From Gammaproteobacteria bacterium (lineage in GTDB: Bacteria; Pseudomonadota; Gammaproteobacteria; 21-64-14), in the NCBI GenBank assembly GCA_027013145.1, contig JALUXX010000036.1:124001-188000 (forward strand): 64,000 nucleotides of DNA, read 5' to 3'. The translations under genes and the position numbers were made by a program. Under the pieces are notes generated by a model. That model was not told the DNA's origin, ran no database searches, and worked only from the letters and a program-made list of their open reading frames with translations. Shown piece after piece: positions 48,370 through 57,093 of this stretch. Within the stretch, counting starts at the first letter, position 1, and each line of letters begins with the position of its first letter.

Positions 48370-48552
48370 AGGATGCCGTGCCGGCGAGGGCGGCGTGACG
48401 GCCGCAGCGGGAATTGGCCGGGCGGGAGGGACGGGTGATGCGCCCGCCATCGTGGGGACGCCTCGATCCCGCGGGGGTATCGGGAGTGCGTCGCCGTGAC
48501 GCGGCTCGGTCGCGGCGGGAGGCCTCGACGATCGGGTGGTCGGGGACTCCGG

Positions 48553-48726
48553 TCAGTCGTTGCGCACGCCGCGCGCGACGAAGCGGAACAGCTCCCGCGG
48601 CGACCGGAACGTACGGCGCACCGGTCGATCGTTTACCGCCCCCACCCAGTACGCCGGCAACGCCTCGCCCTTGAAGACCGGCCGCGCAACCACCGTGTGC
48701 CCGTTGATCGTTCTCGATACATCCAT
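48553..48726 (-). CDS. Small hypothetical protein (57 residues)
   Basis: I do not recognise this protein. It begins MDVSRTINGHTVVARPVFKG and ends ELFRFVARGVRND, with many Arg and Val and no membrane segment. A strong GGAGG lies 8 bases before the ATG, which is the main reason for calling it. The frame is open further upstream but that part is low-complexity. It stands alone between the znu operon and an AT-rich region. Confidence 0.5.
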   Translation of the reverse strand: MDVSRTINGHTVVARPVFKGEALPAYWVGAVNDRPVRRTFRSPRELFRFVARGVRND

Positions 48727-49345
48727 CGCAATCGCCTCCGCGGGGCGTGCGGTTGTTCTTCTTTGCGCTCCCCGGCAGCGGCCGCAGCGCCGATGCCGGC
48801 CGCCCGTGGCCCCGGAAGGCCGGGGTTCGGCGGGCGGTGTGCCCCGTCTTTGCCGAAATCCGAGCAACTTCGATGCCAAGCCGAAATAATATTTATTTTA
48901 CAATGGACTGCAGGCCCACTGGGCCTCGTGATGACGGGTCGGGCGGGGTCTGGCGGTCGAGGTGTAAAGAGTTTCGACGCCACGGTCCCCGGGATTGCGC
49001 CCGTAGGGTGATCTAACAGGTTGAACCTATGAAGTTTTTGGGTGCGCCCGGTGCCATTTCGGTGTCGGTGTCGAAAATCCGCCATCATGCGGGTACGGAG
49101 CGAATGGAACGTAAATTTTTGGTAATTCAATGAGTAATGTGAACTCTAGGTGTAAAGAATTTTGACAGTCCGGGGCACGGAGCGGCGCAGGCGCCCGTCC
49201 ACGGGTGCGGCGCGGCCACGCCGGCGCCGCGAAATGTAAAGTCCGCCGGCGTAAGGGCTGGTTCGGGGGCGGTCGCTGGTGGTGGGGGCGGGCGACCGGT
49301 ATAAAGGGGCCGGTCATCCGGCGCGTCCGGACGGGAGTGCGGGAC
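48727..49345. other. 619-base non-coding region with AT-rich patches
   Basis: No gene is visible here. AT content rises at 48878-48905, where AAATAA-TAT-TTATTT forms an inverted repeat (48884-48898), and again at 49020-49170. A 19-base motif, AGGTGTAAAGAGTTTCGAC, occurs at 48960 and with two changes at 49148. A perfect TTGACA at 49162-49167 overlaps the second copy, but no -10 is evident. The low GC stands out from the surroundings. Confidence 0.6.
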
Positions 49346-51226
49346 ATGCACGAGGATCTCACCCTGGCGCTGGCCCTGGTGGCGGCCCTGGGGATCGGCG
49401 CCCAGTGGGTGGCGTGGCGGCTGCATCAGCCGACCATCGTGCTCCTGCTCGTCGCCGGTCTGCTCGCCGGACCGGTCTTCGGCTGGTTGCACCCGTCCCG
49501 CGACTTCGGTGCGCTGCTGCATCCGATCATCCGGCTCGGCGTGGCCGTGATCCTGTTCGAGGGCGGGCTCAACCTGCACCTGCACGAGCTGCGCGAGGCG
49601 GCCACGGGCGTGAAGCGCCTGGTCTCGATCGGCGTCGTGCTGAGCTGGGTGCTCGGGAGTCTCGCCGCGCATTGGATCGGCGGGCTCTCCTGGCCGGTGT
49701 CGCTGGTCTTCGGTGCCATCACCGTGGTGACCGGGCCAACCGTCATCTTACCGCTGCTGCGCCACGCACGCCTCAACCGCCGTCCCGCTTCCTATCTCAA
49801 GTGGGAGGGGATCATCAACGATCCCCTCGGCGCGCTCCTCGCGGTCGTCGTGTTCCAGTACTTCATCTCCTCGGAGGGGCAGGCGTCGTTCCCGGCGGTG
49901 GCGGCGGGGCTCGCGCTCGGGCTGGCGGCCGCGGCCGCGCTCGGTGTGGGCGCGGGTCTCCTGACCGCCGCGGCGCTCGCGCGCGGCTACATCCCGGAGT
50001 TCCTCAAGGGCCCGGTCCTGTTCGCGGCGGTGCTGCTGATCTACATCGTCGCCAACCTCGCGCAGGCCGAGGCCGGCCTGCTGGCGGTGACCGTCTTCGG
50101 CGTCACGCTCGGCAATCGCCGTCTGGCGTCCATCGTCGAGATCCGCCGTTACAAGGAATACATGACGGTGCTGCTCGTCTCCGCGGTCTTCATCGTCCTG
50201 ACGGCGGATCTCGACCCGGCGGTGTTGGCGCGGCTCGACTGGCGCAGCGGGTTGCTGCTGGCGGCGCTGGTGTTCGCGGTGCGCCCGGTATCCGTGCTGC
50301 TGGCGACCTGGCGCGCCGGCATGACCTGGCCCGAGCGCGCGCTGGTGGCGTGGATCGCTCCCCGGGGCGTCGTCGCGGCCGCGGTGGCGGCCGTGTTCGC
50401 GCCGGAGATGGCCGCGCGCGGCTATCCCGATGCCGCGCTGCTCGTCCCGCTCGTCTTCGGACTCATCCTCGTCACCGTGCTGCTGCACGGGTTGAGCATC
50501 CAACGCCTGGCCTCGTGGCTCGGGCTGGCCTCCACCCGCCGCAACGGGGTCCTGATCGTCGGCGCCTCGCCGTGGGGAGTCGAACTGGCGCGTGTGCTCC
50601 AGGACCTGAAGGTCCCCGTGCTGATGGTCGATCAGTCGTGGGACCGCCTCAAGCCGGCCCGGCTCTCGGGGATCCGGGTCTCGTTCGGGGAGCTGCTCTC
50701 CGAGAGCGCGGAGGAGTCGCTCGAGCTGAACGACATCGGCTGGCTGCTCGCCGCCACCTACAACGACGCCTACAACGCCCTGGTGTGCACGCGCTTCGCT
50801 CCGGAACTCGGGCGCCGGCGCGTGTTCCAGCTGCGCCTGCACGGGGGGGACGAGGACGACCCGCGCGGGCTGCCGCGGACCCTGCGCGGAGAGGTGGTCT
50901 TCGACGAGGGTGCGACCTACGAGGAGCTGATGCGCCGTCACTACCAGGGCTGGCGCTTCCAGAAGACGCGCCTCACGGAGACCTACGATTACGAGGCCTT
51001 CCGGCGCGACTGCCCAAGCGATGCGCTGATCATGCTGCTCGTGCGCGAAGGCGGCGAGGTGGCATTCCAGTCATCGCGCAGTCCGCTCAAGCCGCGCGCG
51101 GGCGACACCGTGGTGTGCTATCTGCCCGCGGCCGAGCGCGCGCCGTCGCGCCCGCCGCCGAGCCCGGCCCCGCTGCCCGGCGAGCCCGCGCCCACCGCCT
51201 CCCAAGGCGCAACGGCGCGCCCGTAG
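49346..51226 (+). CDS. CPA1-type cation/proton antiporter with Rossmann regulatory domain
   Basis: The 626-residue protein has about twelve membrane segments (1-395) with ILFEGGLNL and the ion-site WEGIINDPLGALLAV. A cytoplasmic TrkA-N domain follows (about 405-500; GVLIVGASPWGVELARVL), then a C-terminal part and a Pro-rich tail. Such proteins exchange Na+ or K+ for protons. The ATG at 49346 has GGGAG upstream. The TAG stop is part of a palindromic repeat (GTAGGCCGGGCC), so the Pro-rich end may be a read-on extension. Confidence 0.85.
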   Translation: MHEDLTLALALVAALGIGAQWVAWRLHQPTIVLLLVAGLLAGPVFGWLHPSRDFGALLHPIIRLGVAVILFEGGLNLHLHELREAATGVKRLVSIGVVLSWVLGSLAAHWIGGLSWPVSLVFGAITVVTGPTVILPLLRHARLNRRPASYLKWEGIINDPLGALLAVVVFQYFISSEGQASFPAVAAGLALGLAAAAALGVGAGLLTAAALARGYIPEFLKGPVLFAAVLLIYIVANLAQAEAGLLAVTVFGVTLGNRRLASIVEIRRYKEYMTVLLVSAVFIVLTADLDPAVLARLDWRSGLLLAALVFAVRPVSVLLATWRAGMTWPERALVAWIAPRGVVAAAVAAVFAPEMAARGYPDAALLVPLVFGLILVTVLLHGLSIQRLASWLGLASTRRNGVLIVGASPWGVELARVLQDLKVPVLMVDQSWDRLKPARLSGIRVSFGELLSESAEESLELNDIGWLLAATYNDAYNALVCTRFAPELGRRRVFQLRLHGGDEDDPRGLPRTLRGEVVFDEGATYEELMRRHYQGWRFQKTRLTETYDYEAFRRDCPSDALIMLLVREGGEVAFQSSRSPLKPRAGDTVVCYLPAAERAPSRPPPSPAPLPGEPAPTASQGATARP

Positions 51227-51500
51227 GCCGGGCCTTGGCCCGCCGGCGGCGCCCGGAATCACGATTCCGGCCGGGGTGCCGCTGCGGCCTGCATGGGGAT
51301 GGGATAACAGCGCCACGGAACCCACCGAACCCACGGACCGATTGCCATCCTTCCGTGCATTCCGCGGGGTCCGTGGTCTCTTCCTGCGACCTTGGCCGGG
51401 CAAGCCCGGCCCTACCCCACCCCCCACGTCCGCACCGGTTCCGTAGGGCGGGCCTCGGCGCGCCGGCGACGCCGGATCCGAACACGGTCGCGTCGATCCA
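51222..51500. repeat. REP-like palindromes and a CCACGGAACC repeat
   Basis: The 333-base gap holds a GTAGGCCGGGCCTTGGCCCG palindrome overlapping the antiporter stop, an inverted one at 51394-51415 (GGCCGGGC-AA-GCCCGGCC) and another at 51443 onward, the last with the GGATCCGAAC spacer. Between, at 51312-51384, CCACGGAACCCACCGAACCC and a GGTCCGTGG form a second repeat type, also found at 56808-56875. Confidence 0.75.
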
Positions 51501-51559
51501 CGGCCTCGGCCTTACGGTACCGCCGACGGCGACGGGGGCACCCGCCGGCCGCGTCTCCC

Positions 51560-52117
51560 CTATGCCGGGTTCCCGCGCCATCCGGGCGGCGGCGCGATAT
51601 CCCCGGTGTGGACGGGGAACGTGCCGTTGCGGCGGTCGGCGAAGTAGCGGCGCAGGGTCTCGCGGATGACCGGAAAGGCGAGCCGATCCCACGGGATCCG
51701 CGCCTCGGTGAACAGATCCACCTCCAGGCTCTCGGTGCCCGGCCCGAACTCGGGTCTCGGCAGACGTGCGCGGAATAACACGTAGACCTGACTGATGTGC
51801 GGGAGGTTGAACAGGGCATAGAGACTGCAGTCGCGCACCTGCGCGCGCGCCTCCTCGAGCGTCTCGCGCGCCGCCGCGTCGGCGACGGTCTCGCCGTTCT
51901 CCATGAACCCCGCGGGCACCGTCCACAGACCGTAGCGCGGTTCGATCGCCCGCCGGCAAAGGAGGATGCGGTCCTCCCACTCGGGGATGCAGCCGGCGAC
52001 GATCTTGGGGTTCTGGTAGTGGATCGTCTGACAGTGGTCGCAGACGTAGCGCGGCAGGGCATCCCCCGGAGGGATCCGCAGGGACACCGGATGCGCGCAC
52101 TGACTGCAGTATTTCAC
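51560..52117 (-). CDS. NUDIX hydrolase with zinc ribbon
   Basis: The 185-residue protein has two Cys pairs (YCSQC and YVCDHC) forming a zinc ribbon, then a Nudix box GFMENGETVADAAARETLEE that hydrolyses nucleoside-diphosphate derivatives. After EE the usual glycine is Arg, as in some family members. The substrate is not known. It is divergent from exeA. Confidence 0.88.
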   Translation of the reverse strand: MKYCSQCAHPVSLRIPPGDALPRYVCDHCQTIHYQNPKIVAGCIPEWEDRILLCRRAIEPRYGLWTVPAGFMENGETVADAAARETLEEARAQVRDCSLYALFNLPHISQVYVLFRARLPRPEFGPGTESLEVDLFTEARIPWDRLAFPVIRETLRRYFADRRNGTFPVHTGDIAPPPGWRGNPA

Positions 52118-52224
52118 GGCTCTCCTCCGACGCGGCCGGAACGGCCGGCGGTGCGGTCACCGCGGCCTCGGGGCCCGCGATGCCGCCCTCCGGGCGCGCC
52201 GGCACCGTTGCAACCGTTCCGACA

Positions 52225-52254
52225 TTGTCCGGCCGCGGCGTTTGGCCGTAGTAT
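52225..52254 (+). promoter_or_regulatory. Candidate sigma70 promoter for exeA-exeB
   Basis: TTGTCC (52225-52230) and TAGTAT (52249-52254) are 18 bases apart. Transcription would start about 30 bases before the ATG. Confidence 0.45.
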
Positions 52255-52290
52255 GGACCCATCTGCCCACGGTGACCCGGCCCCTCCCTA

Positions 52291-53250
52291 ATGTATACCG
52301 AATACTTCGGCCTGCGGGAACCGCCGTTCTCCCTGACGCCGGATCCGCACTTCCTGTTCCTCAGCGCGCGCCACCGCGAGGCGCTCGCGCACCTGCTCTT
52401 CGGCGTCGAGCAGGGGGGCGGGTTCGTGCAGCTCACCGGCGAGGTCGGCACCGGCAAGACCACGCTGTGCCGCTCCCTGCTCGATCAGGTCGGCGCGCAC
52501 GTCGACGCCGCACTGATCCTCAGCCCGCGGCTGTCGGCGTGCGAGCTGCTCGCCGCCATCGCCGCCGAACTCGGGGTGCCGGTCGCGCCCGGGACCCGCT
52601 CCCCGAAGGAGCTGGTCGACGCCCTGAACACCCATCTGCTGGCGGCCCACGCGCGCGGGCGCCGGACGGTGGTGATCATCGACGAGGCCCAGAACCTCTC
52701 GCCGGACGTGCTCGAGCAGGTACGCCTGCTGACCAACCTGGAGACGGCGAAACACAAGCTGCTGCAGGTGATCCTGGTGGGTCAGCCGGAGCTGCGCACG
52801 CTGCTCGCGCGCGGCGACCTGCGCCAGCTCGCCCAGCGCATCACCGCACGTTACCACCTGCAGCCGCTCAATCGGTCCGAGACCGGGGCCTACATCCGCC
52901 ACCGGCTCGCGGTGAGCGGCGCCTGGCGCAGCCTGTTCACGCCGCGCGCGCAGGTACGTGTGCACCGCGTGAGCGGCGGCGTCCCGCGGCTGATCAATGC
53001 GGTCTGCGACCGCGCCCTGCTCGGCGCCTACGCGCGCGAGACCTCGGAGATCGGTCCGCGCCTCGTGCGGCGCGCCGCGCGCGAGGTCTTCGACGGGGCC
53101 CGGCCGCGGCGTCGCTGGCGCCCGTGGGTGGCGGCGCTCGTGCTCGCGGCCGGGACCGGGGCGCTGGCGGGCGGGGCCTTTCATGTCTACGCACCGTCGT
53201 CGGCGGCGCCCGGCCACCTCGCCGGGGGGGCGGATGTCGTACATCCTTGA
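52291..53250 (+). CDS. ExeA/GspA-like AAA ATPase
   Basis: The 319-residue protein starts MYTEYFGLREPPFSLTPDP, has Walker A LTGEVGTGKTTLC (about 49-61), Walker B VVIIDEAQNLS, and a single membrane segment near 278-298. ExeA-type proteins help insert the type II secretin through peptidoglycan. The peptidoglycan-binding domain of long ExeA is absent, as in MshM-like forms. Its end overlaps the exeB-like gene by 17 bases. Confidence 0.88.
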   Translation: MYTEYFGLREPPFSLTPDPHFLFLSARHREALAHLLFGVEQGGGFVQLTGEVGTGKTTLCRSLLDQVGAHVDAALILSPRLSACELLAAIAAELGVPVAPGTRSPKELVDALNTHLLAAHARGRRTVVIIDEAQNLSPDVLEQVRLLTNLETAKHKLLQVILVGQPELRTLLARGDLRQLAQRITARYHLQPLNRSETGAYIRHRLAVSGAWRSLFTPRAQVRVHRVSGGVPRLINAVCDRALLGAYARETSEIGPRLVRRAAREVFDGARPRRRWRPWVAALVLAAGTGALAGGAFHVYAPSSAAPGHLAGGADVVHP

Positions 53251-53947
53251 GGCGCTCAAGCGCTCCGAGCGCGAGCGCGGACGCGGCGCGGTCTCGCCCC
53301 TGACCACGGACCTGCGCGTGCCCGACGCGGCCGGGCCCGCCGGGCGGGCGCGCCGGCCGTGGGCCTTGGGCGCGCTCGCCGCGTTGGCCGGCGTGCTCGT
53401 GCTCGCCGGGGCGTGGTGGCTGACGTCGGGCCGACGCGCGCTCGAGCCGGCGCGCGTGGCCGGGCCGGTGACGCGCAACCCGCCGGCCCCGGTCCCGGCC
53501 CCGGCGGGGCCGGCACATGCGCCGGCGGCGCCCGCCGTCGCGCTGGCGCAGCAACCCGCCCCGGTGCCGCGCGCGCCGGCGGCATCCACGAGCGCACCCG
53601 AGCCCGCGACGCCCGTCGCGCCGTCCCCGGCTCCTGCCCCCGCCTTGTCCGCACCCGCGACGGCCGCGGCCCCGCCGCCGCCGGCGAGGCCCGGTGCGGC
53701 CCCCACCCGCGCGCCGATCCCGCGCCTGGACGATCTGTCCGCGGCGTTTCGGGCGCAGCTCCCGAAGTTCGATATCGAGGTCTACGTCTACTCCCCGCAG
53801 CCCGCGCTGCGCTGGGTGCTGATCGACATGCACAAGTACCGCGAGGGGCAGGCGCTGCCGGGCGGCGGGACCCTCGACCGGATCACCGCCGACGGTCTCG
53901 TGGTCGACTTCGCGGGCCGGCGCTTTCTCGTGCCGCGGCCGGGTTGA
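53234..53947 (+). CDS. GspB/ExeB-like type II secretion protein
   Basis: The 237-residue protein has a typical N-terminus MSYILEALKRSERERG, one membrane segment (about 43-62), a long Ala/Pro-rich periplasmic linker and a C-terminal GspB domain with WVLIDMHKYREGQALPGG. It pairs with the ExeA-like ATPase. Start ATG at 53234 overlaps exeA. Confidence 0.88.
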   Translation: MSYILEALKRSERERGRGAVSPLTTDLRVPDAAGPAGRARRPWALGALAALAGVLVLAGAWWLTSGRRALEPARVAGPVTRNPPAPVPAPAGPAHAPAAPAVALAQQPAPVPRAPAASTSAPEPATPVAPSPAPAPALSAPATAAAPPPPARPGAAPTRAPIPRLDDLSAAFRAQLPKFDIEVYVYSPQPALRWVLIDMHKYREGQALPGGGTLDRITADGLVVDFAGRRFLVPRPG

Positions 53948-53978
53948 GCCGGACCCTCCGTGCGCCGGATTCATCTGT

Positions 53979-55646
53979 ATGCACGATCGCTACTACCGCT
54001 ACGAGGAACTGACGGCGCTGCTGCGCGGATTCGCGGAGCGCTTTCCGCACCTGGTGCGCCTGGAGACCATCGGTCGCAGCCATGAGGGGCGCGCCATCGA
54101 AGTGGTCACCGTCTGCGCCGCCCCGGATCCCGAAGGGCGCCCGGCCCTGTGGGCCGACGGGAACCTGCACGCCACCGAGCTTGCGGGTTCGAGCGCCTGC
54201 CTGTACCTGATCGACGCCCTCACGCGCGGCTACGGGCACGATCCGCAGATCACCCGCTGCCTCGATACCCGCGCCTTCTACGTCTGCCCGCGGCTCAATC
54301 CGGACGGGGCCGAATGCGCGCTCGCCGAGCGCCCGCGCCTGATCCGTTCGGGTACGCGCCCGTACCCCTACGACGAGCCCGTGATCGAGGGTCTGGTGCC
54401 CGAGGACATCGACGGCGACGGGCGGTTGCTGACGATGCGCATCCGCGATCCGAACGGCCCGTGGAAGGTCTGCGCGCAGGAACCGCGCCTGCTGGTGCGC
54501 CGCGAGCCGACGGAGACCGGCGGGGAGTACTTCCGCCTGCTGCCCGAGGGCCGCGTGGAGGGCTACGACGGGACCTGCCTGCCGCCGGTGCGCCCGCGCG
54601 AAGGACTCGACTTCAACCGCAACTATCCCGCCCACTGGCGCCCGGAGAGCGAGCAGAAAGGGGCGGGCCCGTACCCGGCCTCGGAGCCGGAGGTGCGCGC
54701 GGCGGTCGACTTCATCGCCCGTCACCCCAACATCACCGCGGCCGTCGCCTTCCATACCTACAGCGGCGTGCTCCTGCGACCTTACTCGCATCAGCCCGAC
54801 GAGTCGATGCCGGCCGAGGACCTGTGGGCGTACGAGAAGATCGGCGCGCGCGGCAGCGCCCTGACCGGCTACCCCGCGATCTCCTGCTATCACGAGTTCC
54901 GCTATCACCCGCGCGAGGTCATCACCGGGACCTTCGACGACTGGGCTTACGAGGATCTCGGCGTGTTCGCCTGGACGGTGGAGCTTTGGAGCCCGCAGCG
55001 GCAGGCGGGGATCGAGAATTACCGCTATATCGACTGGTTCCGCGAGCACCCGCTGGAAGACGACCTGCGCCTGCTGCGCTGGAGCGACGAGACGCTCGGC
55101 GGTGCGGGCCATGTCGACTGGTACCCGTTCGATCATCCGCAGCTCGGCCCGGTGGAACTGGGCGGCTGGGACTATCTCCACGCCTGGCGCAACCCGCCGC
55201 CCGCCCTGCTCGCGCGCGAGATCGCCCCGTTCGCCGAGTGGCTGGTGTGGCACGCCCTGATCTCGCCGCTGCTGGAGATCCGGGAGGCGGCCGTCGTGCC
55301 CCTGGGCGGCGGCGTGTACCGGGTCCGGGTGGTGGTGCAGAACGCGGGCTGGTTGCCGACGGACGTCACGCGCCGCGCCCGCGACCGGCGGCTGGTGCGC
55401 GGGGTCGTGTGCGAGATCGATACGGGCCCCGACGCGGAGCTGGTGAGCGGCCTCCCCCGCGTGGAACCGGGGCAGCTCGAGGGCCGCTCGGGCAAGCCGT
55501 CGGCGCCGAACGACTGGAGCAGCGACCCGACCGACGATCGCGTGCGTGTGGAATGGCTGGTGCGCGGCGCGGTCGGGGCCGAGGTGCGCGTGCGCGCCCG
55601 CCACCCGCGGGCCGGGCGTGTCGAGGTCACCCTGCGTCTTTCCTGA
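53979..55646 (+). CDS. M14 family zinc carboxypeptidase
   Basis: The 555-residue protein has the M14 zinc ligands HxxE in WADGNLHATE (residues 64-67) and the third His in FHTYSG, and the catalytic Glu in WTVELW. A C-terminal beta domain (about 420-555) follows. There is no signal peptide, so it may be cytoplasmic. The substrate is not known. It lies 31 bases after exeB-like but probably is not functionally linked. Confidence 0.88.
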   Translation: MHDRYYRYEELTALLRGFAERFPHLVRLETIGRSHEGRAIEVVTVCAAPDPEGRPALWADGNLHATELAGSSACLYLIDALTRGYGHDPQITRCLDTRAFYVCPRLNPDGAECALAERPRLIRSGTRPYPYDEPVIEGLVPEDIDGDGRLLTMRIRDPNGPWKVCAQEPRLLVRREPTETGGEYFRLLPEGRVEGYDGTCLPPVRPREGLDFNRNYPAHWRPESEQKGAGPYPASEPEVRAAVDFIARHPNITAAVAFHTYSGVLLRPYSHQPDESMPAEDLWAYEKIGARGSALTGYPAISCYHEFRYHPREVITGTFDDWAYEDLGVFAWTVELWSPQRQAGIENYRYIDWFREHPLEDDLRLLRWSDETLGGAGHVDWYPFDHPQLGPVELGGWDYLHAWRNPPPALLAREIAPFAEWLVWHALISPLLEIREAAVVPLGGGVYRVRVVVQNAGWLPTDVTRRARDRRLVRGVVCEIDTGPDAELVSGLPRVEPGQLEGRSGKPSAPNDWSSDPTDDRVRVEWLVRGAVGAEVRVRARHPRAGRVEVTLRLS

Positions 55647-55756
55647 GGGCGGTACGACGCCTCGGCGCCGATGCGGTTTGCACCCGCGCCCCGCGGTTCG
55701 CTAAGGTGGAGGCGCCCGATTCGGGCCCTCACACGACGCGACGCGGGGGAATGCGT

Positions 55757-56683
55757 ATGGACCGGCCGATCGAACGATTCACACACTACCTCGCGGGAAT
55801 CGACTGGGGGTCGGTCGGTGCCGGCTTTTTGCGGGTGCTGCTGATCCTCGTGATCGCGCGGGTGCTCATCGCCGTCCTCCACTCCGTCTTTCGACGGCTC
55901 GAGCGCGAACTCGAGCAGCGCGCCGAGGCGCAGGGGGAGGGGGCGGTGGAGGCACGCAAGCGGGCCGAGACGCTGGTGCGGCTCCTGCGCCAGGGGGTCC
56001 TCCTGCTGATCTGGATCATGGCCGTGTTGATCGTCCTCGGCCAGATCGGCATCAACATCGGCCCGGTCCTGGCAAGCGCCGGGGTCGCCGGTCTCGCCGT
56101 CGGATTCGGCGCGCAGAACCTCGTGCGCGACGTGATCTCCGGGTTCTTCCTGATCCTGGAGAACCAGGTGCGGGTCGGCGACGTTGCCGTGGTCAACGGG
56201 ACCGGGGGGCTGGTCGAGGCGATCAACTTCCGCACCCTGGTGCTGCGCGACCTGTCGGGGACCGTGCACATCTTCCCGAACGGCACCATCAACAATCTCG
56301 CGAACCTGACCAAGGAATGGTCGGCGTACGTGTTCGATATCGGGGTGGCCTACAAGGAGGACACCGACCGGGTCGTCGAGGTCCTGCGCCGCGTCGCCGA
56401 CGGGCTGCGCGCGGACGAGTATTTCGGGCCGCTGATGGTCGACGCGGTGGAGATTTTCGGCGTCGACAAGCTCGCCGACTCGGCGGTCGTGATCAAGGGA
56501 CGCATCCGCACCCGGCCGATCAAGCAATGGGAGGTCGGGCGCGAGTTCCTGCGCCGGGTCAAGCAGGCCTTCGATCGCGAGGGTATCGAGATCCCGTTCC
56601 CGCACCGTTCGCTCTACGTCGGCGAGGCCACCAAGCCGCTCGCCGTGCGCATCCTCGAAGGCGCGCGCGGCGGCGCGTCGTGA
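55757..56683 (+). CDS. MscS family mechanosensitive channel
   Basis: The 308-residue protein has three membrane segments, the last one being the pore helix in VLASAGVAGLAVGFGAQNLVRD. The MscS beta domain follows with DVISGFFLILENQVRVGD and HIFPNGTINNLANL. A charged segment (about 42-72) precedes the second membrane helix. I chose the ATG at 55757, seven bases after GGGGG, over one at 55751. Confidence 0.88.
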   Translation: MDRPIERFTHYLAGIDWGSVGAGFLRVLLILVIARVLIAVLHSVFRRLERELEQRAEAQGEGAVEARKRAETLVRLLRQGVLLLIWIMAVLIVLGQIGINIGPVLASAGVAGLAVGFGAQNLVRDVISGFFLILENQVRVGDVAVVNGTGGLVEAINFRTLVLRDLSGTVHIFPNGTINNLANLTKEWSAYVFDIGVAYKEDTDRVVEVLRRVADGLRADEYFGPLMVDAVEIFGVDKLADSAVVIKGRIRTRPIKQWEVGREFLRRVKQAFDREGIEIPFPHRSLYVGEATKPLAVRILEGARGGAS

Positions 56684-56768
56684 GCCTCGCGGCGCCCGCA
56701 CGGTGCCCGCGCCGGGGCGGGGGGGCGATCCGGCCGTTGTCGTCAGGATCGGGCGTCGTCGGCGGCGG

Positions 56769-57035
56769 GTAGGGCCGGGCTTGCCCGGCCGACGCCGCGG
56801 GAAGAGGCCACGGAACCCACGGAACGCACGGAATGAATGAACCCGTCCGTGGGTTCCGTGGATTCCTTGGCGCCTTGGTCTGTTTTCGAAGGTCCCCGCC
56901 GCGCCGAAGGGAAACCGCAATCCGCGGCGTCGGCGGCGGGGTAGGGCCGGGCTTGCCCGGCCTACCGGCCTATGCCGTGGAACGGTGTGACATCGTGTGG
57001 ACCGAGCGTCGTCGGCGGGGCAAGCCCCGCCCTAC
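56769..57035. repeat. REP-like palindromes between mscS and gspC
   Basis: The 410-base gap between converging genes holds palindromes at 56769-56791 and 56941-56965 (both GTAGGGCCGGGCTTGCCCGG) and an inverted one at 57014-57035 (GGCGGGGC-AA-GCCCCGCC). At 56808-56875 CCACGGAACCCACGGAA faces CCGTGGGTTCCGTGG, the second dispersed repeat type. Also an inverted GGCGTTCGGATCGAAC spacer follows at about 57060. No gene is seen. Confidence 0.8.
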
Positions 57036-57093
57036 GGGCCGACGGCGTCGGTCGGGACGACGGCGTTCGGATCGAACCTCGTCATCGGGCCGA

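Noticed and set aside
49162-49190. Promoter at TTGACA 49162-49167 for the antiporter
   Set aside because: The -35 is perfect but no -10 is present at 16-19 bases.
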